The notes under the pieces were generated by a model. That model was not told where the DNA came from. It saw only the letters and a program-made list of their open reading frames with translations, and did no database searches. Of a stretch of DNA of 64,000 bases, positions 17,937 through 27,643 are shown one piece after another. Numbering within the stretch: the first letter of the stretch is position 1; every line of letters begins with the position of its first letter. Origin of the DNA: an uncultured Rhizobium sp. (GTDB lineage Bacteria > Pseudomonadota > Alphaproteobacteria > Rhizobiales > Rhizobiaceae); assembly GCA_945952045.1 (NCBI GenBank), contig CAMFHE010000001.1:433872-497871 (forward strand), written 5' to 3'. The position numbers and the translations under genes were made by a program.

Positions 17937-20615
17937 TTATGCAATCAAGTTGCTGGCAGCTATGGCGCCGGTATTGCCTGTCAGTTGCACGAAAAAGTCG
18001 CTATCGTCGACCTGATAAACATTGGTGCCGGTGTTCTGGAACAGATAGAGGCCTGCTGCCGATCCTGACATGATGGTCACCAGGTAGGCCTGGCTGGTAT
18101 TGTTCAGAACCGCTGGCAAGATGAATGCGATGCTCGCCCAAAAGTCGCTGGTGTCGGCGCTTGTGATGGTAAGGTCGCCGATATTTGAGGCTTGGACGCC
18201 GGTCTTGAAATAGTCTGTTCCGCTCGCGTTGAAATTGTTCACGACGTCGATGTTGGTCCGGTTCGACATTGTCGGTCCGGTCGCGACAATCGTATCCGAT
18301 CCGTTACCGGACAAACTCAAGTTTATGTAGTCGATGCCTGTACCGCCGGTAATCTTTGTCGCAGACGAAGAGGAGCCGAGGATATTCAGGGTCTGGCCGC
18401 CGCCGCCCAGGGAGATGGTCGTGTCACCGGTGCTCTTGGTGTAGTTGAGGATCGCGCCCGCGCCGTCCAGATTGGTGAAAGCGGCCGCGCCGGTGCTGTC
18501 TGCGACATTGACGGTCTGGATGTTCGTGACGGTGGTACTGAGATCGATCGCCTGGGTCGTGGTTGTGCCGATATTGAGGGTGTTGGAACCGCCGCCGCCA
18601 TCGATGCCGGTCAGCAGATTGGCGACCTGATGAGCGGTGACATTGATGGTGTCGCCGCCGCTGCCGCCCGTGACGGAAAGGGTGGTATCGGTGGCAGTAA
18701 AGTTGTTCGTGCCGTTGGCAAGATTATACCGCTCGATATTGTCGACGGCGGTGAATGTACCCGCGGTCGTGACGTTGAACGTCTCTGTGCCTGCGGCCGC
18801 GATGGTGCCTGTGAACTGGCGGAGTTGATCGAGCGTCAGCGTTACCGCGGCATTGCTGGCAAGCGTCAGGTTTTCGAAGCCTGTTATCGTCGCCGCGCTG
18901 ATATTGGGCGTCGCAGAGAGGAAAGACAGGCTGTCTGTGTCCGCGCCGCCGGTATAGGTGCCGAGAATCGTAGCGCCGCTTATTGTAAGGGAATTGCTGC
19001 CGCCACCAAGATGAACGGTGGAGGCAATAGTGCCGTTGATGACGACGTTTTCATCGCCGGTGCCGCCGGTATAGCTGACCCCCGCCATGGCCGCGTTCAG
19101 ATTGACCGAATTTGTGCCGGTGGCGCTGCCCTTTATCGTCGCGTACCCGGCCAGCGCCCCGGCGTCCCAGGCAAATCCGCCCAGCGTGATGCCGCTCGCA
19201 TCCACCGAGGTCAGCGCCGTGCTGTCTGCCGCCAGGCTGAGGCCGGCGTTGCCGCCGATTGTGATGGTTTCGACCGAGTTGCCAAGCCAGGTCAGGGAAT
19301 TGTTGAAGGCTCCGCTGGGTGTCGCCTGATTGTCATTGACGCTGATATTGACGGTCTCGACGCCGCTCGCCGTAATCCCCGTGGTTGCAAAGGCAACGCC
19401 GGCTGCGCTGGCATCGCTCAGCGACAGATTGACGATATCGTTCGCCCCGCCGGCAAAGGCAGCATTGGCTATGGTCAAGGCAGTGCCGGCGCCGGTCAGA
19501 GCGACTTTGCCGCCGCTTGCGAGATTAAGCAATGTCAAACCGTTAGCGCCGCCGTCGAGCGTGACGTCGTTATAGTTGCCCAGCGCTTGAAGGTCGATTG
19601 TCTGGTTCGTGACGCCCGTGAGGCGCAACTTTTCGATCTCGGTGACATTGTTTGCGAAAATCGCGCTGCCCGAAGCCGTGGCCGCATAGCTTGCCGGCAG
19701 CACGATGGTGTCGGTGCCGCCGCCGCCCTTGATGACCAGGGGAAGCAAGGCGGTGGCGGGGACGAATGTGTCATCTCCGGAGCCGCCATTGATGTGGGTG
19801 AAACCAGCATTGGTATCGTAGGTAACGATATTGGTTCCATCGGCTAGGTTCAGCACTTTCACATTGCCGATAGTACCGCCGGTCGTGCCATTGTTGATGG
19901 TGACCGTGCCCGCGGTTGTCAATGTCAGGATATCTGAATCTGCCGCATTGCCGGTGATGGTCGTGCCGTTCAGATCGACAATGGCGGCCTTGAAAACATC
20001 TTTGACGCCCGAAACGCCATCATATGTGCCTCCGGCAGAAATCAGTGTGATCTTATCGGTTGGTGTGGAGCCGCCATCGACGGTGGGACCAGACACGATT
20101 GTCCCGATGACCCGGCCAAGGTCTGACAGCGCCGAGACCAGCCCTTCGGGCGTCGCCGCGCTGTTGAGCCACTGTGTCGCCAGGATTATGCCCCTGTCGG
20201 TCGAGAATGCGGCGATCTGCCCCGGTGTCTGGAGGCTCGCGGTAAATTGCGCGGCGGCTATCGCCTTGTTGGCCACGGCCACGCTGTCGCTACCCTGTGC
20301 GCCCGCAAAGATGGCGGTGACGATATTGCCGAGGTTGATGGTGCCATTGTCCAAATGCGCCGACCAGAATTGCAGGCCGGTGGCCTCGGCCGGACGCCCG
20401 AACAGGTTCTGATAAACCTTGTTGACGATAGCCGCGCTGTCGAAGCCCGCATAAGTCGCCTGGTATTCCGCCGACCCGCTGAACGCATGCGCGACGGCAG
20501 CGGTGCTGCCGCCGTTCTTCGCGACGATATCGACCCAGTAAGCAAGCCCGGCGGGATCGGCAGGGCGATTGAAGTATGCGATGTAAAGCTTCTGGATGTC
20601 GTCGGAGAGCGCCAC
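17937..20615 (-). CDS. Large DUF4214 protein with RTX-like repeats, probable type I secreted surface protein
   Basis: An 892-residue protein with no classical signal peptide. Residues of about 5-160 hold DUF4214 units: YFNRPADPAGLAYWV and LFGRPAEATGLQFWS. The rest is low in charged residues, rich in Gly, Ala, Thr, Asn and Asp, and contains RTX-like Gly/Asp turns (GGSGDDTF, GGTGDENV, GGTGIDYI) between predicted beta strands. This pattern fits calcium-stabilised, type I secreted adhesins or S-layer-like proteins. The frame extends to 20738, but the DUF4214 family usually begins close to the SDDIQKLYIAYF segment, so the GTG at 20615 is preferred. No secretion genes are adjacent. Confidence 0.75.
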   Translation of the reverse strand: MALSDDIQKLYIAYFNRPADPAGLAYWVDIVAKNGGSTAAVAHAFSGSAEYQATYAGFDSAAIVNKVYQNLFGRPAEATGLQFWSAHLDNGTINLGNIVTAIFAGAQGSDSVAVANKAIAAAQFTASLQTPGQIAAFSTDRGIILATQWLNSAATPEGLVSALSDLGRVIGTIVSGPTVDGGSTPTDKITLISAGGTYDGVSGVKDVFKAAIVDLNGTTITGNAADSDILTLTTAGTVTINNGTTGGTIGNVKVLNLADGTNIVTYDTNAGFTHINGGSGDDTFVPATALLPLVIKGGGGTDTIVLPASYAATASGSAIFANNVTEIEKLRLTGVTNQTIDLQALGNYNDVTLDGGANGLTLLNLASGGKVALTGAGTALTIANAAFAGGANDIVNLSLSDASAAGVAFATTGITASGVETVNISVNDNQATPSGAFNNSLTWLGNSVETITIGGNAGLSLAADSTALTSVDASGITLGGFAWDAGALAGYATIKGSATGTNSVNLNAAMAGVSYTGGTGDENVVINGTIASTVHLGGGSNSLTISGATILGTYTGGADTDSLSFLSATPNISAATITGFENLTLASNAAVTLTLDQLRQFTGTIAAAGTETFNVTTAGTFTAVDNIERYNLANGTNNFTATDTTLSVTGGSGGDTINVTAHQVANLLTGIDGGGGSNTLNIGTTTTQAIDLSTTVTNIQTVNVADSTGAAAFTNLDGAGAILNYTKSTGDTTISLGGGGQTLNILGSSSSATKITGGTGIDYINLSLSGNGSDTIVATGPTMSNRTNIDVVNNFNASGTDYFKTGVQASNIGDLTITSADTSDFWASIAFILPAVLNNTSQAYLVTIMSGSAAGLYLFQNTGTNVYQVDDSDFFVQLTGNTGAIAASNLIA

Positions 20616-20738
20616 GGTAAGGTCCAATCGGTATCTTGGATGGGAACGCGTAAGCGCGAGCCTGCCTCCGGGCATGCCAGCTAACGCAATCATGACATGT
20701 GTCAAACCGGTTCTATTTAGAGTAGCAGCGATCCGCAA

Positions 20739-20760
20739 GAGAAAATCGCGTGATTTTCTC
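20739..20760. repeat. Perfect 9-base inverted repeat upstream of the DUF4214 gene
   Basis: GAGAAAATC (20739-20747) and GATTTTCTC (20752-20760) are separated by GCGT. It lies in the 285-base gap between the RND pump stop and the DUF4214 start, in an otherwise unusually AT-rich patch. It could be an operator for the DUF4214 gene or a transcription stop for the RND operon. Confidence 0.5.
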
Positions 20761-20900
20761 GTAAATACAGTAAATTAGGTCTACTACGAAGGACACCGGA
20801 TCGGCGATAGCAAGGCAGACGCGGCGGCGGGCCGGCTTCATGTTGAAACCGTCCGGCGGAACCCTCCCGACATCCTGGGAAAAGACAGCCGCGCAGGTTT

Positions 20901-23900
20901 CTATGCCGCAAGTGGCGGCTGGTTATCGCGTAGGCTTTGTTTTTCGGAACGAAGCTTGTCCAGAAGAAGGTAAATGACCGGCGTCGTGTAGAGCGTCAGC
21001 AATTGGCTGACGAGCAGTCCGCCGACGATCGCATAGCCGAGCGGTTGGCGCAGTTCCGAACCGGCGCCGTGGCCGAGCGCGAGCGGTAGCCCGCCGAGCA
21101 GCGCCGCCATCGTCGTCATCAGGATCGGCCGGAAGCGCATCTGCGCTGCCTTGGTGATGGCCTCCTCGCTGCTCAGCCCTTGCTCCCGCTCCGCCTGGAT
21201 CGCGAAATCGACCAGCATGATGCCGTTTTTCTTGACGATGCCGATCAACAGGATGACGCCGATCATGGCGACGAGGCCGAAATCGAAGCCCGCGACCTGC
21301 AGGGCGAGCAGCGCGCCGAGACCGGCGGAGGGCAGGGTGGACAGGATCGTCAGCGGATGGATCAGGCTTTCGTAGAGTACGCCGAGAATGATATAAACGA
21401 CGACGAGAGAAGCGAGGATGAGAAGCGGGATCGTCCCGAGGGAATCCTTGAAGGCTTTTGCACTGCCGGAAAAACTCGTCTGTAGCGAGGCTGGCGGATG
21501 CATGTCGGCCACCGTCTTCTCGATTGCCGCCGTTGCCTGGCCGAGCGCGACATCGGGTGCGAGGTTGAAGGAGATGGTGACGGCCGGCGACTGGCCCTGA
21601 TGGGAGATGGAAACCGGAGAGACGCCGTTCGTCGTCCATTTGGCTACGACCGAAAGCGGAATGAGCGTGCCATTGCTGGCGCGGACCGACAGCCTGTCGA
21701 GTGTTGCGATATCGCGTTGCAGGTCCGGCAGCACTTCGAGGATCACCCGGAACGTATCGGTCTGGGTGGAAAACGAGGCGACCTGACGCTGCCCGAAGGC
21801 ATCGTACAGCGTCTCGTCGATGGTCGACGGCAACACGCCATAGAGTGTGGCTGCCGCACGGTCGATCTTGATCGACAGGTTCGGCGCTTCCGCCTGCTGA
21901 TCGCTACCGACATCGCGCAATTCGGAAACGCCCTGTAGAGCAGTGGTGATCTTGCCGGCCCAATTGCCGAGTTCCTCGACATTGCCGTCCTGAAGCGTGA
22001 ACTGGTATTGCGTCTTGGCCGGCCGGGCGCCGATATTGATATCCTGCGCGGATTGCATGAAGAGCTTGATGCCCTGCTGGGCGTTGAGCGCCAGCCCCAG
22101 ACGGTCGATTACCTGCTTGGCGCTGGCGTCGCGTTCCTCACGCGGTTTCAGCGTGATGTTGACATGGCCCTGGTTGAGCGCATTGCCGCCATTGCCGCCG
22201 CCGATATCCATGAAGACGCTGTAGACAGCCGGATCCTTCATGATGATCGCGCTGACGCGTTCCTGGAGCTTTGCCATCTCGGTAAAGGATATGTCCGGCG
22301 AGGCCTGGGACAGGCCGGCGATAAAACCGGTATCCTGTTCCGGAAAGAACCCCTTTGGCGCAATGACGAACAGAAATGCTGTGGCGGCAATCGTCGCCAA
22401 AAAGACGATCAGCGTCAGGTAGCGGTGCCGGATGACCGGCTTGAGGCTACGGACATAAAGGGATGTCAGACGTGCGAAAAAAGCCTCGCCGGCATTATAG
22501 AATCGGCTACGCTTGTCAGACTCGACCGGACGGATGAAGCGGGAGGCCAGCATTGGCGTCAGCGTCAGTGACACGATGGCCGAGAGGATGATGGCAATGG
22601 TGAGGGTGATCGCAAATTCCCGAAACAGACGTCCTACGATGCCGCCCATCAGAAGGATCGGGATGAGAACGGCAATCAGCGAAAGGCTGATCGATACGAT
22701 CGTAAAACCGATCTCACCGGCGCCTTTCTTGGATGCCTCCATGGGATCGACACCATCCTCGATATGGCGGGTGATGTTTTCGAGCATGACGATGGCGTCG
22801 TCGACCACGAAACCGACGGCGACGACCAGCGCCATCAGCGACAGATTGTCGAGGCTGAAGCCGCAAACCCACATCGGCGCAAGCGAGCCGACAAGCGCAA
22901 TCGGCAGGGTCAGGACCGGAATGATCGTTGCGCGCAGATTGCGCAGGAAGAGGAATATGACGACGACGACCAGCCCGATCGTCAGCATCAGCGTAAACTG
23001 GACATCGTCGACCGACGCCCGGATCGTTGATGTCCGGTCTGTCACGAGTTCGAGCTTGATAGACTTGGGGAGCGACGCCTGCAGGGCCGGAAGCTGTTCC
23101 TTCACCGCATTGACGACGGCAATCACGTTGGCGCCCGGCTGGCGGAAGACGTCGAGCGCAATGCCGCGCTCGCCATTCGTCCAATGGGCCATCTTGTTGT
23201 CCTCGGCGCCATCGACGGCCTGGCCGATATCGCGGATCCGCACCGGGCCACCATTGCGATAGGCAATCACCGCATCGTTCCATTCGGCGCTGCTGCCGAT
23301 CTGGTCGTTGGTGTAGATCGGAAAGGTGCGGGTGGGATCGTCGATATTTCCCTTGGGCGCACTGAGGCTGAGATTGCCGATTGCCGTGCGCACGTCCTCG
23401 AGAGTGACGTCGGCCTGCGCCAGCCTGCCGGGGTCCACGGCGATGCGAATGGCCGGCTTCTGCTTGCCGCCGATATTGACGAAGGCGACGCCGGAGACCT
23501 GGCCGATCTTGGAGGCGACATTGCGTTCGATATACTCGTCGAGTTCCGGAAGGGTCAGCGTATCGGAGCTAGCCGAAAGCTGCATGACCGGCGCATCGGC
23601 GGGATTGACCTTTCGCACGCTCGGCAGCGAGGTCATGTCCTTCGGCAGTTGCCCTGCCGCCTCGCTGATCGCCGTCTGAACGTCGCTGGCTGCGGTCTGG
23701 ATATCCTGATCCAGCCCGAACTGGACGGTGATCGAGGTCGTGCCGAGCGAGCTGTTCGAGGTCATCTCGCTGATGCCGCTGACGCGCGATAGCGCCTCCT
23801 CGATAGGCTGCGCGACACTCGATGCCATCGTCTCGGGTGATGCTCCGGGAAGGTTGGCGGCAATCTGGATGGTCGGAAAATCGATCTGCGGAAGGGCGGA

Positions 23901-24035
23901 TACCGGCATGAAGGGATAGCAGATCGCACCAACCAGAAAGACGCCGCTCATGATCAGGCCGGTTGCAACCGGGTGGGTAATGAAGAAATCGAAGAAGCTT
24001 GCGGTTTTCGTTTGCTGCTTGCCGGCGCTGATCAT
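20901..24035 (-). CDS. RND-family efflux pump, inner-membrane transporter (MdtB/MdtC-like)
   Basis: A 1,044-residue HAE1-type RND transporter. Helix 1 (HPVATGLIMSGVFLVGAI) is followed by PVSALPQIDFPTI, typical of the MdtC branch. The proton-relay aspartate pair lies in helix 4 at VGFVVDDAIVMLENI. The second half repeats the layout (FPEQDTGF marking the second porter domain). It exports drugs or metabolites from the periplasm or inner membrane with the adaptor encoded upstream. The start at 24035 is in an ATGA overlap with the adaptor stop. No outer-membrane channel gene is nearby, so a shared TolC-like channel must be used. Confidence 0.92.
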   Translation of the reverse strand: MISAGKQQTKTASFFDFFITHPVATGLIMSGVFLVGAICYPFMPVSALPQIDFPTIQIAANLPGASPETMASSVAQPIEEALSRVSGISEMTSNSSLGTTSITVQFGLDQDIQTAASDVQTAISEAAGQLPKDMTSLPSVRKVNPADAPVMQLSASSDTLTLPELDEYIERNVASKIGQVSGVAFVNIGGKQKPAIRIAVDPGRLAQADVTLEDVRTAIGNLSLSAPKGNIDDPTRTFPIYTNDQIGSSAEWNDAVIAYRNGGPVRIRDIGQAVDGAEDNKMAHWTNGERGIALDVFRQPGANVIAVVNAVKEQLPALQASLPKSIKLELVTDRTSTIRASVDDVQFTLMLTIGLVVVVIFLFLRNLRATIIPVLTLPIALVGSLAPMWVCGFSLDNLSLMALVVAVGFVVDDAIVMLENITRHIEDGVDPMEASKKGAGEIGFTIVSISLSLIAVLIPILLMGGIVGRLFREFAITLTIAIILSAIVSLTLTPMLASRFIRPVESDKRSRFYNAGEAFFARLTSLYVRSLKPVIRHRYLTLIVFLATIAATAFLFVIAPKGFFPEQDTGFIAGLSQASPDISFTEMAKLQERVSAIIMKDPAVYSVFMDIGGGNGGNALNQGHVNITLKPREERDASAKQVIDRLGLALNAQQGIKLFMQSAQDINIGARPAKTQYQFTLQDGNVEELGNWAGKITTALQGVSELRDVGSDQQAEAPNLSIKIDRAAATLYGVLPSTIDETLYDAFGQRQVASFSTQTDTFRVILEVLPDLQRDIATLDRLSVRASNGTLIPLSVVAKWTTNGVSPVSISHQGQSPAVTISFNLAPDVALGQATAAIEKTVADMHPPASLQTSFSGSAKAFKDSLGTIPLLILASLVVVYIILGVLYESLIHPLTILSTLPSAGLGALLALQVAGFDFGLVAMIGVILLIGIVKKNGIMLVDFAIQAEREQGLSSEEAITKAAQMRFRPILMTTMAALLGGLPLALGHGAGSELRQPLGYAIVGGLLVSQLLTLYTTPVIYLLLDKLRSEKQSLRDNQPPLAA

Positions 24036-25186
24036 GGTTTTACCTTCTCCGACAGTTCGCCGGTCGGCGCGCCATCCCATGGCGTGACCGTGACCTTGGC
24101 GCCGTCGCCGATGCGCGACTGTCCGTCCATGACCACCTGCTCGCCATCGCCGATGCCCTCGGTCACCAAGGCCCGTGCATCCGTCACGAAAGCCGTCTTG
24201 ACGTTACGCTTGGCCACCTTCCCATCGCCGGAGACCACATAGGCATAAAGACCATCGCGGCCGCGCGCCAAGGCTTTATCGGGGACGACGATACCGCTGC
24301 GTTTCTCAATCGTCAGGATCGTTGCCACGGGCAGTCCTGGCCAAAGAATTCCATCCTTGTTGTCGAAAATCGCCTGGAGATGGATCGAGCCGTTGGAGGC
24401 GTCGACGGCATTGTCCATGATCGTCAGCCGCCCCGTCGCCAGCGTCCTTGCGCCATCGGTCGACACCAGCGTTACCGTCGCAATCCCCTGTTTCAGAGCC
24501 TCGCGGATCTCGCCGAACCGATCGCCCGGGGCCACGAAGGAGACGGCGATCGGATCCATCTGGGTGATGGTGACGATGCCGTCGGTCGCATTGGCGGAAA
24601 TGACGCTGCCGACATTGACATGCCGGAAGCCGGTGCGCCCGGAAAACGGCGCGACGACCGTGGCGAAACCGAGCTGCGTTTCCGCGCTTTTGATCAGGGC
24701 ATCGTCCGACTGGACGGCAGCGGCATATTGCTCGCTGGTCGCAGTTTTCTGCTCCAGCGTGGAGGCGGAGGCCACGCCCTTTTCGGCAAGCGTCGAATAG
24801 CGTTGGGCATCGGCCTTCGCGCTGCTTAACTGGGCCTCGTCCTGCGCCTTCTTGGCTTTGGCCGATGCCAAAGCGGACACAAGTTCGCGGTCGTCGAGTT
24901 TGAGGATGACGCTGCCCTTCTCGACCATCTCGCCTTCGGCAAAGGGAACCTCGACCACCTGTCCGTCGATCCTGGATCGCACCGTCACCGACTGCAGCGG
25001 AGCGACCGTGCCGATGCCGTTGATGACCCGGTCGAGCTGATCTGTCCTTGCCACGATCGCCGTGACCGGAACGGCAGGCGCCTCGTCAGCGGCCGAAGCA
25101 TTCGAGACATGCGAAGCGAACACCGCCGCCAGCGCAAAACGCCTGCCGCTGCGGGCGACAGGCGCGAGAAAGGAAGGGATTGTCAT
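24032..25186 (-). CDS. RND efflux pump periplasmic adaptor (HlyD/MdtA-like)
   Basis: A 384-residue membrane-fusion protein. A signal peptide (RRFALAAVFASHVSNASA) is followed by the lipoyl half-motif VRSRIDGQVVEVPFAEGEMV, a helical hairpin (about residues 105-170), the second lipoyl half VVAPFSGRTGFRHVNVGSVI, and a beta-barrel plus membrane-proximal domain. It links the RND transporter to an outer-membrane channel. The frame runs open to 25825, but that extension is a shadow of the COG0523 gene; the ATG at 25186 with GGAAGGGA upstream is the start. Confidence 0.92.
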   Translation of the reverse strand: MTIPSFLAPVARSGRRFALAAVFASHVSNASAADEAPAVPVTAIVARTDQLDRVINGIGTVAPLQSVTVRSRIDGQVVEVPFAEGEMVEKGSVILKLDDRELVSALASAKAKKAQDEAQLSSAKADAQRYSTLAEKGVASASTLEQKTATSEQYAAAVQSDDALIKSAETQLGFATVVAPFSGRTGFRHVNVGSVISANATDGIVTITQMDPIAVSFVAPGDRFGEIREALKQGIATVTLVSTDGARTLATGRLTIMDNAVDASNGSIHLQAIFDNKDGILWPGLPVATILTIEKRSGIVVPDKALARGRDGLYAYVVSGDGKVAKRNVKTAFVTDARALVTEGIGDGEQVVMDGQSRIGDGAKVTVTPWDGAPTGELSEKVKP

Positions 25187-25335
25187 GCCGGCCACTCCGT
25201 TGAAGCGGCGGAATAACGCGGTGCAGCGGCATTGGTTCGATCCCGTCGCGAAGTAACCGCCTCGGTCCATCCGTGATCGGGCGTAGGCGATGCAAGTGGG
25301 CCGCAGGCGGGCGACCTCGTATCCGGTCGCCGGGC

Positions 25336-26541
25336 CTATGAGGCTTTTCGTTCCCAGCTTGCGAAGGGATCGGGAAGATCCCGCCAGAGGTCGGGGGCGA
25401 ATGCCGTCGCCGCGACCAGACAGGCGTCGAGTTCGGCGCGGATCGCGGGTTCGTCCATGGGGTCGGCGCCGATGAAGACGATCTCCTGCCGGCGGTCGCC
25501 CCAGACCGGATCGAGATAAGGCTGCATCATTTTCAGGAAGCCGGCGTCGCGCGGCCATTGCGCCCGGGGTACGGCCGACCACCACAGGCCCATACGGGAT
25601 GTTCGTACGATTGCGCCCGCCTGGCTGATTTCGCCGACATGATGCGGCCGCGTCGCCAACCAGAAGAAACCCTTGGCCCGGACGACCCCTGGCCAGTCGC
25701 CATCGATGAAACGCTGGAAACGAACGGGATCGAAAGGACGCCGGGCGCGATAGACGAAGGAGCGGATGCCATATTCCTCGGTTTCCGGCACATGGTCGTT
25801 GAAACCGTGCAACTCCTTGAACCATAGCGGATGCTGCTCTGCCTTTGCGAGATCGAAACGTCCGGTGCCAAGTACCTGCCTCAGGTCGACATGGCCAAAA
25901 TCGGTTTCGATCAGCAGCGCATCGGGGTTCAGGGAGACGATGATCTTGCGGGCTGCGTCACGCTGTTGGGTCGTCGCGCTGCCGACCTTGTTCAGCACGA
26001 CGACATCGGCAAATTCGATCTGCTCGACGAGGAGGTCGACGACGGTGCGGTTGTCGCCTTCGCCGGCCGTATCGCCACGATCGGCCAGGAAATCGGCCGA
26101 GCCGTAATCGGCAAGCAGATTGGCGGCATCGACGACCGTGACCATCGTGTCGAGCCGAGCCACATCCGACAGGCTCCGGCCGTTTTCATCGCGGAAATCG
26201 AAGGTGGTCGCTACCGGCAGCGGTTCGGCAATGCCGGTCGATTCGATCAGCAGATAGTCGAACCGGCCCTGTTCGGCCAGCGCGCGCACCTCTTTCAACA
26301 GGTCGTCGCGCAGGGTGCAGCAGATGCAGCCATTGGTCATTTCCACCAGCTGCTCTTCCGTTCGCGACAGGTTCGCCCCGCCATCGCGCACCAGCGCGGC
26401 ATCGATATTGACCTCGCTCATATCGTTTACGATGAGCGCGACGCGCAGGCCCTGTCGGTTGGAGAGAATGTGGTTCAGCAGCGTGGTCTTGCCTGCTCCG
26501 AGAAAGCCGGAGAGGACGGTGACGGGCAATTTTTCGGTCAT
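25336..26541 (-). CDS. COG0523 (CobW/ZNG1-like) GTP-dependent metal chaperone
   Basis: A 401-residue G3E GTPase. Walker [10 protein letters not shown] lies at residues 12-20, the metal-binding motif GCICC at 71-75, the switch region ESTGIAEP near 100, the guanine motif NKVG near 179, and the CobW_C domain begins near residue 260 ([22 protein letters not shown], partly quoted). These proteins insert or ration zinc or cobalt, in zinc-starved cells usually zinc. A palindrome of Zur-box type lies 21-38 bases upstream, supporting zinc-responsive control. Confidence 0.88.
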   Translation of the reverse strand: MTEKLPVTVLSGFLGAGKTTLLNHILSNRQGLRVALIVNDMSEVNIDAALVRDGGANLSRTEEQLVEMTNGCICCTLRDDLLKEVRALAEQGRFDYLLIESTGIAEPLPVATTFDFRDENGRSLSDVARLDTMVTVVDAANLLADYGSADFLADRGDTAGEGDNRTVVDLLVEQIEFADVVVLNKVGSATTQQRDAARKIIVSLNPDALLIETDFGHVDLRQVLGTGRFDLAKAEQHPLWFKELHGFNDHVPETEEYGIRSFVYRARRPFDPVRFQRFIDGDWPGVVRAKGFFWLATRPHHVGEISQAGAIVRTSRMGLWWSAVPRAQWPRDAGFLKMMQPYLDPVWGDRRQEIVFIGADPMDEPAIRAELDACLVAATAFAPDLWRDLPDPFASWERKAS

Positions 26542-26561
26542 GATGGCATCTATGCGATTAA

Positions 26562-26579
26562 GTAACGTTATATAGTTAC
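26562..26579. promoter_or_regulatory. Candidate Zur box upstream of the COG0523 gene
   Basis: GTAACGTTATATAGTTAC has perfect 5-base outer arms (GTAAC/GTTAC) around a TTATATA core and lies 21 bases upstream of the COG0523 start. The GTTATA core resembles alphaproteobacterial Zur sites; the metal-chaperone gene beside it is a classic Zur target. No experimental support is implied. Confidence 0.55.
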
Positions 26580-26872
26580 AAATGAGCGCAAACCCACGGC
26601 GCGGTCAAGACGGTATTTTAAGCCAATGGCTAATTTGCTCATCGGCGAGGAGGACCCGTTGTTCGGCTTTTCCGAACGTCAGTTCCGGATTCGGGGCGCT
26701 TATCCCACCGGCGGCGATGGGCTATTTCATGGTCATCGAAACCGGCGCAATGCTCGGTCGGAATTCGGAGAGGATGCTTACCCGACGTCGAAGAACGGAC
26801 GTCTTCAAGCATGTCTCCGCCGGTCGTTTTCGGCTCCGGCCAGGCATTTCGCCAACTCTGAAAGGAACCATC
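26580..26872. other. Intergenic stretch between the COG0523 gene and the SDR
   Basis: An open frame runs through in phase with the downstream SDR, but the first 97 codons do not resemble any domain, and the SDR begins at its own ribosome site. I see no gene, repeat or RNA here; the promoter of the SDR presumably lies in the right part. Confidence 0.5.
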
Positions 26873-27622
26873 ATGGCACGCCTCGTCAACAAGACCGCCC
26901 TCATCACCGGCGGCACCAGCGGCATCGGTCTGGAAACCGCCCGCCAGTTCATTGCGGAAGGCGCACGCGTCGCCGTCACCGGCAGCAGCGCGCAAGGCAT
27001 CGAACGGGCGCGCATGGAACTGGGCGACGCAGCTCTCGTCATCCGCTCGGACGCCGGCAATATTGAGAGCCAGAAGGATGTCGCCGAAAAGGTGAAGGAA
27101 GCCTTCGGCCACCTCGACATCCTGTTCGTCAATGCCGGCGTGGCGCAATTCGGGCCGGTTGAGGGCTGGTCGGAAGCGGATTTCGACAAATCCGTCGCAA
27201 CGAACGTCAAGGGTCCGTATTTCCTGATTCAGGCGCTGATGCCGGTCTTCTCGAAGAAAGCATCCATCGTGCTGAACACGTCGATCAACGCGCATATCGG
27301 CATGCCGAACTCGAGCGTCTATTCGCTGACCAAGGGCGCACTGCTGACATTGGCCAAGACGCTTTCGGGCGAGCTGATCGGCCGCGGCATTCGCGTCAAC
27401 GCCGTCAGCCCCGGTCCGATCGCGACCCCGCTTTATGGCAAGCTCGGCATGTCGGAAGCCGATTCCAAGGCAATGGCCACGAATATTCAAGGCCAGATCC
27501 CGGCCGGTCGCTTCGGCGATGCTTCCGAGGTCGCCAAGACGATCATCTTCCTTGCCTCGGATGAAGCCTCCTACTTCGTCGGCAGCGAATTGGTGATCGA
27601 TGGCGGCATGAGCACGCTGTGA
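26873..27622 (+). CDS. Short-chain dehydrogenase/reductase (SDR)
   Basis: A 249-residue classical SDR. The cofactor motif TGGTSGIG lies at residues 12-19, NAG near 86, the catalytic serine in LNTSINAHIG, the YSLTK catalytic tyrosine/lysine near 151, and NAVSPGPIATPL after it. It should reduce or oxidise a small carbonyl compound with NAD(P)(H). The start is the ATG after AAAGGAA (26861-26867); an in-frame upstream extension to 26582 is rejected. It is convergent with the LysR gene, 21 bases away. Substrate unknown. Confidence 0.9.
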   Translation: MARLVNKTALITGGTSGIGLETARQFIAEGARVAVTGSSAQGIERARMELGDAALVIRSDAGNIESQKDVAEKVKEAFGHLDILFVNAGVAQFGPVEGWSEADFDKSVATNVKGPYFLIQALMPVFSKKASIVLNTSINAHIGMPNSSVYSLTKGALLTLAKTLSGELIGRGIRVNAVSPGPIATPLYGKLGMSEADSKAMATNIQGQIPAGRFGDASEVAKTIIFLASDEASYFVGSELVIDGGMSTL

Positions 27623-27643
27623 CGGTTCGCGCCGAGGCGTTCG

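Noticed and set aside
18300..19800. Possible CRISPR-like periodicity in the repetitive region
   Set aside because: The repeats are imperfect codon-level repeats of Gly/Asp turns inside a coding frame, with no constant direct repeat or regular spacers.
18192..19847. 551-codon open frame opposite the DUF4214 gene
   Set aside because: It is the complement of a low-complexity Gly/Ala/Thr-rich gene; its translation is Arg/Gly/Asp-rich without domains and it has no ribosome site.
25187..25825. 213-codon upstream extension of the RND adaptor frame
   Set aside because: It overlaps the COG0523 gene on the same strand, lacks adaptor features, and the signal peptide begins at the 25186 start.
26582..26872. 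97-codon upstream extension of the SDR frame
   Set aside because: The Rossmann motif would be placed abnormally deep, and AAAGGAA directly precedes the ATG at 26873.
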